A stretch of DNA of 64,000 bases from Candidatus Poribacteria bacterium. GTDB lineage: Bacteria > Poribacteria > WGA-4E > WGA-3G. A program made the translations under genes and the position numbers. Where the stretch lies: positions 1 to 64,000 of the forward strand of contig JAJDUH010000064.1 of NCBI GenBank assembly GCA_022826805.1. Direction: 5' to 3'. Below, piece after piece: positions 58,163 to 64,000 of the stretch. The notes under the pieces are model-generated. The model was not told the DNA's origin, did not search any database, and saw only the letters and a list, made by a program, of their open reading frames with translations. Each line of letters starts with the position of its first letter. The first letter of the stretch is position 1.

Positions 58163-59032
58163 CTACATCTCGTCTTTTTCAAATTCTGGGATGGATAAAA
58201 CGTCATGATATACAGGTTCCATCTTCTCTGAGTGTGCATCCCCCCGAACCCACATGACTGGATTGACATTCCGCCCCGGCTTTTTAAGCACACGCTCTGC
58301 ATTTGCACTCATATAATGTGCGACATTACAACGCCGAAAGCGATCACTATGGTTATGAGTGCTTTTATGGAGGAGTTGGTTGTTGAACCAAACTACGCTT
58401 CCGGATAGCACTTCAATCGGGACCCCATCTTCATCCTTAGCATCGCGTGCTATCTTAAACTCCGCCTGTTGTGAGCCTTCAAGGTCTTCATGATCAAGAA
58501 CGCCATATTTGTGGCTACCCGGAATAACGTATAAACACCCATTATCCACATCAGCTGCATCAATAGCAGTCCACGTTCCGACTGTCATATCAGTTTTATA
58601 CTGCCAGTTAAAATACCACTTATCTTGGTGCCACGGGAACCCTAACCCAATCTTTGGTGCTTTCCAAATATACAGATTGCCTTGATTCAACAGACTTGGA
58701 CCGAGTAGGTCAACAATTGGGTCAGTTAGACGCGGGTCACGTACACGTGCGAGGAATTTAGGACAATAACAACTCACATGATAAATTTTGTGCATGGCAT
58801 GGATACCCGATGCTTCAACTTTTCCGTCTATTACCAAAGCATTTTGCTGGATCTTCTCTGTCGGGAAAGGTCGTTTTCCATCAACAATATCATCAGCGAT
58901 TCGCCGTAAGATGTCGTTTTCTTCTTCGGTGAAAACGTCATAACGGACAAAATATCCGTTTTCCTCCCAGGATGATAGTTCTTCAGGCGTTATCGCAAAT
59001 TTTCGCTCCAGTCGTGATGTATTTGTGCTCAT
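58163..59032 (-). CDS. PhyH-family dioxygenase, tandem copy C
   Basis: 289 residues from ATG 59032, which shares one base with the stop of copy B (TGATG). A frame from 59074 exists but is upstream of the junction. Motifs: E-E-N-G-Y-F-V-R-Y-D-V-F at the start, F-P-W-H-Q-D-K-W-Y-F for iron (His, Asp), V-P-I-E-V-L-S-G-S-V-V-W-F-N-N-Q-L-L-H-K-S-T-H for the distal His, and R-F-R-R for 2-oxoglutarate. It probably hydroxylates a small molecule of unknown identity. Third of three co-directional paralogues. Confidence 0.88.
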   Translation of the reverse strand: MSTNTSRLERKFAITPEELSSWEENGYFVRYDVFTEEENDILRRIADDIVDGKRPFPTEKIQQNALVIDGKVEASGIHAMHKIYHVSCYCPKFLARVRDPRLTDPIVDLLGPSLLNQGNLYIWKAPKIGLGFPWHQDKWYFNWQYKTDMTVGTWTAIDAADVDNGCLYVIPGSHKYGVLDHEDLEGSQQAEFKIARDAKDEDGVPIEVLSGSVVWFNNQLLHKSTHNHSDRFRRCNVAHYMSANAERVLKKPGRNVNPVMWVRGDAHSEKMEPVYHDVLSIPEFEKDEM

Positions 59033-59895
59033 CAATTCTCCTGTTCTTTTGGAATAGGTAGTGCGTCGCGACAAACTGGTTCCATCTTTTCTGAGTACAT
59101 ATCACCTCGAACCCACATGACAGGACGTACTTTGTTTACATTCTTATGAGGCACACGTTCTGAATTTGCGCAAATATAGTGTGCAACGTTACACCTGCGA
59201 AAACGAGAACTATGGTTATGCGTGCTTTTATGAAGAAGTTCATTGTTGAAAAATATTACAGTTCCCGGCGGCACTTCAACGGCGACACCGTCTTCGTCCT
59301 TGGCACTGTGTACGACCTTAAACTCGTTCTGTTGTGATCCTTCAAGATTATCGTGCTGCTGAACGCCATATTTATGGCTACCGGGAATAACGTATAGACA
59401 CCCATTACCTACATCTGCAGTATCAATAGCAGTCCACGTTCCGACTGTCTTTGTGGTTCTATACTGATGGTTAAAATACCATCTATCTTGATGCCATGGA
59501 AACCCCAAACCGATCTTTGGTGGTTTCCAGATATATAGATTGTTGAGCCCTAAGATATTTGGACCAATTAAGTCAACAACGGGGCCGGTTAGGCGCGAAT
59601 CACGTGTGCGTGCGAGGAATTCAGGAGAATAATTATTTATATGATGAATACAGTGCATCGCTTTGGGGCCTGATGCTTCAGTTTTTCCGTCTCTGACCAA
59701 TGCGTTTTGGTGAACATTTGCAGCCGGAAAAGGTCGTTTTCCAATGGCAATGTCATCAGCGATTTGCGCTAAAAAGTCGTTTTCTTTTTTTGTAAAAACG
59801 TCGTAACGGACGAAGTATCCGTTCTCCTCCCAAGAGAAACGTTCCTCAGGCGTCAGCCTAAACTTCCGATCTTCAAGTGTTGTATTTGTGTTCAT
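59032..59895 (-). CDS. PhyH-family dioxygenase, tandem copy B
   Basis: 287 residues. Very similar to copies A and C: E-E-N-G-Y-F-V-R-Y-D-V-F-T-K, F-P-W-H-Q-D-R-W-Y-F, G-C-L-Y-V-I-P-G-S-H-K-Y-G-V, F-F-N-N-E-L-L-H-K-S-T-H and R-F-R-R-C-N-V-A-H-Y. Iron and 2-oxoglutarate residues intact. The stop overlaps the next gene by one base, and 47 bases separate it from copy A, so the three should share one transcript. Confidence 0.88.
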   Translation of the reverse strand: MNTNTTLEDRKFRLTPEERFSWEENGYFVRYDVFTKKENDFLAQIADDIAIGKRPFPAANVHQNALVRDGKTEASGPKAMHCIHHINNYSPEFLARTRDSRLTGPVVDLIGPNILGLNNLYIWKPPKIGLGFPWHQDRWYFNHQYRTTKTVGTWTAIDTADVGNGCLYVIPGSHKYGVQQHDNLEGSQQNEFKVVHSAKDEDGVAVEVPPGTVIFFNNELLHKSTHNHSSRFRRCNVAHYICANSERVPHKNVNKVRPVMWVRGDMYSEKMEPVCRDALPIPKEQEN

Positions 59896-59942
59896 TAATG
59901 CTCCTATTCTACAACGTGTGTTCTTATTAACCTGACTTTCTA

Positions 59943-60800
59943 CTAATCGGATTCTGAGATAGGTAAAGTGTCGCGGTAGACTTCATTAGACAGCGTTGGG
60001 TATATTTTACCTCTAACCCACATGACTGGACGTATATGCTTTGGATTCTTTTGCGGAACCCGTTCTGCCCTTGCGCTCATGTAATGTGCGACGTTACACC
60101 GTCGAAAACGTTCAGTGCTGTTATCACTGCTTTTATGGAGGATTCGATTGTCGAAAAAGATGACACTTCCGGGTGGTATTTCAACAGCGATCCCATCTTC
60201 GTCCCTCGCGCCGAGCGCCTGTCTAAACTCTTGTTGTTGTGATCCTTCAAGCTCAACATGTTCAAGGATTCCAGTTTTGTGGCTACCCGGGATAACACAT
60301 AGGCACCCATTATCTATATCTGCGGGGTCAATTGCAGTCCATGTTCCAACTGTGGTTTCGGTTTTAAACTGAGGCTGCGTATACCATCTATCTTGATGCC
60401 ATGGGAAACCTAAACCGATTTTTGGCGGTTTCCAAATATAAAGGCTGTTGAGACCGAGGAGATCTGGACCGAGGATGTCAACAACGGGGTCGGTTAGGCG
60501 CGGATCACGTGTACGAGTGAGAAATTCAGAAGAATAAAGATTCATTTGATGGATACTATGCATCGCGTGGATACCCGATGCTTTAACTTTTCCGTCTCTC
60601 ACTAAAGCGCTTTGAAAGATACGATGGTCTGGGAAGGGCATTTTTCCGAGCGCAATGTCATCAGCGACCTGAGTTAAAAGGGAGTTTTCTTCTTCGGTGA
60701 AAACGTTGTGACGGATGAAATATCCATTTTCATTCCACTGTTCGAGTTCATCAGCAGTTAGTTTAAATTTCCGTTCTTCAAGCGTTGTATCTGTGCTCAT
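59943..60800 (-). CDS. PhyH-family dioxygenase, tandem copy A
   Basis: 285 residues, first of the three. Motifs: W-N-E-N-G-Y-F-I-R-H-N-V-F, F-P-W-H-Q-D-R-W-Y for iron, G-C-L-C-V-I-P-G-S-H-K-T-G-I (Cys for Tyr in the fourth position compared with the others), I-F-F-D-N-R-I-L-H-K-S-S-D and R-F-R-R-C-N-V-A-H-Y-M. The tail K-I-Y-P-T-L-S-N-E-V-Y differs from copies B and C (E-K-M-E-P-V), so it may have its own substrate. Confidence 0.88.
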   Translation of the reverse strand: MSTDTTLEERKFKLTADELEQWNENGYFIRHNVFTEEENSLLTQVADDIALGKMPFPDHRIFQSALVRDGKVKASGIHAMHSIHQMNLYSSEFLTRTRDPRLTDPVVDILGPDLLGLNSLYIWKPPKIGLGFPWHQDRWYTQPQFKTETTVGTWTAIDPADIDNGCLCVIPGSHKTGILEHVELEGSQQQEFRQALGARDEDGIAVEIPPGSVIFFDNRILHKSSDNSTERFRRCNVAHYMSARAERVPQKNPKHIRPVMWVRGKIYPTLSNEVYRDTLPISESD

Positions 60801-61102
60801 GAATTCTCCTATTAGTAAATTCTATATGGCATTATTTCATTACGACGTAGTATGCCAATGACGTGTAAGAAGGACGGGAAAATTCAGAGATCTCGCCCAA
60901 TACTATTGGCGAGTGTAAGGTTAGGCCCCCTCGTCTATCGCAGGGAAGACGCAGTATAATTCTATGATCAGAATTAAGATTTGTGGCTTAGAGGATAGAA
61001 GCGATAAATACTATCAGTAGACAGTGGGCAGGCAATAAAGAAATTGGAAATTTCAGTATGGAAGATCGGCACAGTTGGACCTTGCCTTTTTCAAAGGTGC
61101 GT
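60801..61102. other. Gene-free stretch with one hairpin
   Basis: CTCGC...GCGAG pairing at 60892-60913 (with inner CAAT/ATTG and one bulge) is the only clear structure. It probably holds the promoter of the PhyH array and the end of the DUF2283 transcript. No gene seen. Confidence 0.45.
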
Positions 61103-61345
61103 TTAGCGGCGGCTCTCTGTTTCCTCAGCTAAAAGTTGATTAGGAACTGTATAGCCTATTGGCACATAAGACAAACTGGGCAAATTGGTATTTTGCTCAG
61201 CATGCTCAATGGTCATTGAGACTGGATTGCCCGAAGCATCCACCTCAATGTAAATATTCTCGCTAATTTCCTTTGTTTCAACAACGGCACGTGTTGAAAA
61301 TTCGATCAATGCCGTGTCGGTGTCATGAAAATACGTCACTTTCAC
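61103..61345 (-). CDS. DUF2283-family small protein
   Basis: 80 residues, GTG start overlapping the stop of the upstream toxin-like pseudogene by one base (TAGTG). DUF2283 signature: M-K-V-T-Y-F-H-D-T-D-T-A-L-I-E-F-S, then V-V-E-T-K-E-I-S-E-N-I-Y-I-E-V-D-A-S-G-N-P-V-S-M-T-I-E. Such proteins are often the small partner in toxin-antitoxin-like gene pairs. The C-terminal extension (N-L-P-S-L-S-Y-V-P-I-G-Y-T) is longer than in most. Function not proven. Confidence 0.75.
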   Translation of the reverse strand: MKVTYFHDTDTALIEFSTRAVVETKEISENIYIEVDASGNPVSMTIEHAEQNTNLPSLSYVPIGYTVPNQLLAEETESRR

Positions 61346-61584
61346 TAGAATGCTCCCTTAAAACTCCTATCAAAGAAGGCATTATGGACTGTTTCCCCAT
61401 CTTCCAGCAAAATGACTCTGAGAAACTTATCCTCTTCCTCAATTTTTTTCTATTTTCTTATTCTGCCATCTGACTGTACTTCTGTATGAACCGGATTCTC
61501 AATAGTATCTTCGATCCATCCAATCTTTATTCTGCGCCAATCAAGCTTTTCATGTATTTTGAGGAAGTATTGGGTTGACTTCAA
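61345..61584 (-). pseudogene. Toxin-like gene (DUF4258-type pattern) with internal TAG
   Basis: Reads from TTG 61584 as 80 codons ending TAG 61347-61345. Codon 45 (61452-61450) is TAG inside G-R-I-R-K-[stop]-K-K-I-E-E-E-D-K-F-L-R-V. The rest continues L-L-E-D-G-E-T-V-H-N-A-F-F-D-R-S-F-K-G, an end reminiscent of DUF4258-like small toxins, where Trp would suit the stop position (TGG to TAG). It overlaps the DUF2283 gene by one base, as toxin-antitoxin pairs often do. The TTG start is a best guess with no strong ribosome site. Confidence 0.55.
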
Positions 61585-61685
61585 CTCTTTGTATTAATAC
61601 CTACCAAATCACAGCTGTTGACAAATAGACCCGAGGCGTAAGTAGTGTCTGTAGCTGCCAACAGGCAACTACAGACATCAATGGA

Positions 61686-62339
61686 TTACATGGAAAAACT
61701 GCCAACAAAGACGTTGTTCGCTGCGCCGCTTTGCTGCCACTTCACTGGAAGGTGGGTGTCTTTATACTGATAGACCTCAGATTTACCGACCATGGTATCC
61801 TGAATCGCCGTCAGCGGTTTATACCAGATTTGGTGGGGCTGTGTGCAGTTTGCACATGGATAGCGATTGGCAGATAGTGTGAGAGCGTCACCAATCGTTA
61901 CATCGTACTTGGTGCCCTCTTTCGTGAATTCAACCGGAGCGATCTGTGTCGCAACGACTACCCCCAAAACGTCTGCCTGTTTCGTTGTCAGCATGCTGCT
62001 GATTGCAGTACGTTGTTCTGTTGTAGTGCTCGGGTCGAGATACAACACGCTCTTACGGGTTTCAGTATCGATATCCAAGTTGTTTTTCGCGCTGACGACA
62101 GCGACAACGGTTAAGCCATCAAGTGACACGTTGTTCCAACTTCCATGCTGGATGTTCCAGACGAGGGTTGCCTCTCTGCCGCCTTCTACATATTCGGCAC
62201 CGAAGTGGCATGCCCCGACATAGACACTCGCGGATCTTGCTTCGATGTACTCACCTTGCACGGTTGGGGTTTCAGTTGCAAAGGCGAAACCTGCGATCAA
62301 GGTCAGTGCGAGTGCTGTTAAAACAGAGATGCTTTTCAT
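61686..62339 (-). CDS. Secreted DUF1326-domain protein
   Basis: 217 residues from ATG 62339 (GGGAGA upstream). A frame from 62372 precedes the ribosome site. Signal peptide I-S-V-L-T-A-L-A-L-T-L-I-A-G-F-A-F-A ends A-T-E. The mature part begins G-E-Y-I-E-A-R-S-A-S-V-Y-V-G-A-C-H-F and has G-R-E-A-T-L-V-W-N-I, G-L-T-V-V-A-V-V, and a C-terminal C-A-N-C. This matches DUF1326, whose role is unknown. The C-x-x-C and the earlier Cys could bind metal or form a disulfide. A single gene with no clear partner. Confidence 0.72.
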   Translation of the reverse strand: MKSISVLTALALTLIAGFAFATETPTVQGEYIEARSASVYVGACHFGAEYVEGGREATLVWNIQHGSWNNVSLDGLTVVAVVSAKNNLDIDTETRKSVLYLDPSTTTEQRTAISSMLTTKQADVLGVVVATQIAPVEFTKEGTKYDVTIGDALTLSANRYPCANCTQPHQIWYKPLTAIQDTMVGKSEVYQYKDTHLPVKWQQSGAANNVFVGSFSM

Positions 62340-62515
62340 CTTAATCTCTCCCTTAATTTTTTTTAGATTCACTATAATAAACGTAATCGTAACACTATAC
62401 CTATTTGACCTTAAGTTTTATTATACCTTAACTTGATTTAAAAAAGCAACTTTTTTATCTTGTCAGTTATTGGCTATTAGCAGTTGGCAATTGGTTTTTA
62501 GGCATCGAAACCCGT

Positions 62516-62540
62516 AGCGATCAGGAGATCGCTCCTACAA
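62516..62540 (+). repeat. Hairpin followed by CCTACAA (related short repeat)
   Basis: AGCGATC (62516-62522) pairs perfectly with GATCGCT (62527-62533), loop AGGA, followed by CCTACAA. It resembles the hairpin-plus-tag family but the tag differs. Confidence 0.4.
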
Positions 62541-62640
62541 CGGCATTCCAAAGACTGACAATCTAAAATTTCGGAAAACTGAATGACCCTACATTTCAGG
62601 TCTTTGTAATGGTGTTCATTCTGAGTGAAAACGGAATAAT

Positions 62641-64000
62641 TTACCGATTGACATCCTTGGCGCAACGAAAACCTATATATGTGGAGGCATGCGACGGTGC
62701 CGCCCAACTGCGAAAGGCAACGCGCGTGTCATCTGCTGGATCAAACCAAGATCCACCACGAAGCACACGCAAACCACGAACATTCATAAAGTTATTTACA
62801 ATGTTTGCGAGAGGGCCGCCGGAAATTGGGTTATTACGAGACGAAACTACGTAGAAGTTGGGATCCCATTGATCGAGGCACCATTCGGCGACATTGCCAG
62901 CCACATCATATAAGCCGTAATCGTTAGGCAGATAGTCCCCCACAGAAGTCGTGCCACCAATACGATTGCCATAGTTTGCTCTACTGGCATCAAAGCCCTT
63001 GTCGACATTAATGCTTCTCCAAGGATACTTCTGCCCGTGTAACCCACCCCGCGCGGCTTTTTCCCATTCCGCCTCCGTCGGCAAACGCTTACCTGCCCAT
63101 TCCGCATATGCCATCGCTGCATACCAACTCACATGTGTAACAGGATGATCTGCTTTGCCTACAGGATAGTTATTTCCCCTCCAGTCGTTGAGGTAGTTTC
63201 CAATATTTAATTTCCTATCAATTGGGTCTTTCTGCCACAACGGATTGGCAAGAATAAATTCCCTATATTGGGCATTGGTTACCTCATAAGCGTCTATATA
63301 AAATGCATCAACATAGACAGTATGCACCGGCGATTCATCACGCTCTGCCGCCAGGGCGTCACTGCCCATCTGAAACTCGCCCGCGGGAATTAGTACCATT
63401 CTACTGAGCAGTTGCGGAACACCCCCGGTAGTTATAAACTGGAGAAGCTTTCTACTCTCATTGCCTGCGGCATCTGAAACTCTCCATGTAATAACATAGG
63501 TAGATCCAGGGCTGAGTTCTTTACCTTTGACGAGTTCAAGTATCGCCTTGTTCCCTTCGACTCGTCCTAACCATCCAACATCGTCCCCGGCTTGGGTTAG
63601 GAGTGCAATCGCGCCTTCTACCGCTTCACTGAAGATAAGCTCAATTTTACCGGTATCGTTAATCTCTACGACATCATAACCAATGGGACCACGACCAGGA
63701 AGAAGGATAGTTAGAGGTTCAGGAGGGTCGGTATCGGGGATAGGACGCGTCAGAAAGGAGATTTTAAGGTTAATCTCGTTTCCTGCCGTATCCAAAATTC
63801 TCCCTGCTACAACATAGGTGATTTCATAGCCGAGTCCTTTACCTTTGGCGAGTTCAAGCATCGCCTTGTTCCCTTCGACTTTTCCTAACCATCCAACATC
63901 ATCGCCGGCTTGGGTCTGCAATGTGATGTTTCCTTTTACTGCTTCACTGAAGGTGATTTCAATTTTAGCGCTGGTGTTAATCACTTCAGGATCAACATCA
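62641..64000 (-). CDS. SUMF1/FGE-like sulfatase-maturation-fold protein with Ig-like repeats (partial)
   Basis: At least 453 residues, running off the right edge with no start seen. Two Ig-like repeats (I-E-I-T-F-S-E-A-V-K-G and I-E-L-I-F-S-E-A-V-E-G, each with L-Q/L-T-Q-A-G-D-D-V-G-W-L-G) are followed by a SUMF1 domain. It has I-P-A-G-E-F-Q-M-G-S, Y-V-D-A-F-Y-I-D-A-Y-E-V-T-N, H-V-S-W-Y-A-A-M-A-Y-A, R-L-P-T-E-A-E-W-E-K-A, N-V-A-E-W, and R-V-L-R-G-G-S-W with G-F-R-C at the end. The paired active-site Cys of true formylglycine-generating enzymes is not evident, so it is more likely a non-oxidase SUMF1 relative. Secretion signals lie off-window. Confidence 0.85.
   Translation of the reverse strand, partial: DVDPEVINTSAKIEITFSEAVKGNITLQTQAGDDVGWLGKVEGNKAMLELAKGKGLGYEITYVVAGRILDTAGNEINLKISFLTRPIPDTDPPEPLTILLPGRGPIGYDVVEINDTGKIELIFSEAVEGAIALLTQAGDDVGWLGRVEGNKAILELVKGKELSPGSTYVITWRVSDAAGNESRKLLQFITTGGVPQLLSRMVLIPAGEFQMGSDALAAERDESPVHTVYVDAFYIDAYEVTNAQYREFILANPLWQKDPIDRKLNIGNYLNDWRGNNYPVGKADHPVTHVSWYAAMAYAEWAGKRLPTEAEWEKAARGGLHGQKYPWRSINVDKGFDASRANYGNRIGGTTSVGDYLPNDYGLYDVAGNVAEWCLDQWDPNFYVVSSRNNPISGGPLANIVNNFMNVRGLRVLRGGSWFDPADDTRVAFRSWAAPSHASTYIGFRCAKDVNR

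Overview
The window looks like a chromosomal segment from a Gram-negative, uncultivated marine or sponge-associated bacterium. The mix of gene families suggests Candidatus Poribacteria or a close relative. That is an inference from composition: four secreted LamG proteins, an array of phytanoyl-CoA-dioxygenase (PhyH) paralogues, a SUMF1-domain protein, an enolase-superfamily enzyme, a WD40 fragment and a phosphodiesterase-superfamily enzyme, in moderately AT-rich DNA. No rRNA or 16S marker is present to prove it. Outer-membrane biology is indicated by Kdo and heptose genes (kdsB, gmhB, hldE1-like), a Wza/Wzc-type export pair and lipoproteins. I saw no rRNA, tRNA or CRISPR array.

Layout. 1-5.5 kb is a decayed mobile region. 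It holds three IS3-family copies (one cut by the window edge), the tail of an IS200/IS605 tnpA, a truncated WD40 gene, a T5orf172/GIY-YIG protein, and a secreted zinc-metallopeptidase-like gene split by one IS exactly within its signal peptide. 6-13 kb: a sulfurtransferase whose catalytic codon is TGA (candidate selenoprotein), a MATE exporter, two near-twin LamG genes flanking an AAA+ protein with eroded motifs, and accD. 13.4-19.3 kb: topA, ftsE, ftsX and a PolX-type protein. 19.3-27.4 kb (minus strand): a phosphodiesterase-superfamily enzyme, an eight-repeat secreted protein, a coiled-coil NYN protein, then nucleotide-sugar dehydrogenase, gmhB and heptose kinase. 27.9-31.5 kb: wza and wzc. 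31.5-42.3 kb: two incomplete ABC importer sets (nucleoside/sugar-like and LIV-type) around a DegT aminotransferase, glpD, a NucS-like nuclease and a VWA protein. 42.4-48.1 kb: a lipoprotein, PAP2, a small HTH protein, a LamG protein, kdsB and pyrG. 48.3-52.7 kb: two LarA-like racemases followed by TRAP permease subunits, probably one operon. 52.8-64 kb (minus strand): a LamG protein, a 2TM/Pro-rich pair, an MR/MLE enzyme, an alpha/beta hydrolase, an overlapping PhnY-like/PhnZ-like pair (oxidative C-P cleavage candidates), three tandem PhyH dioxygenases, a broken toxin-like gene overlapping a DUF2283 gene, a DUF1326 protein and a SUMF1 protein running off the edge.

Themes. (1) Several catalytic domains have lost key residues while the genes remain intact: FtsE, the AAA+ protein and the PolX polymerase domain. 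(2) All four LamG proteins end in the same short tail, K-L-x-(T/V)-T-W-G-x-(L/I)-K, which looks like a shared C-terminal signal. (3) Small hairpins followed by a GCTACAAA tag recur between genes, and their arms vary in a compensatory way. (4) The catabolic part (LarA plus TRAP, PhnY/PhnZ-like, PhyH array, MR/MLE) suggests use of hydroxy acids, phosphonates and other small organic compounds, though substrates cannot be read from sequence alone.
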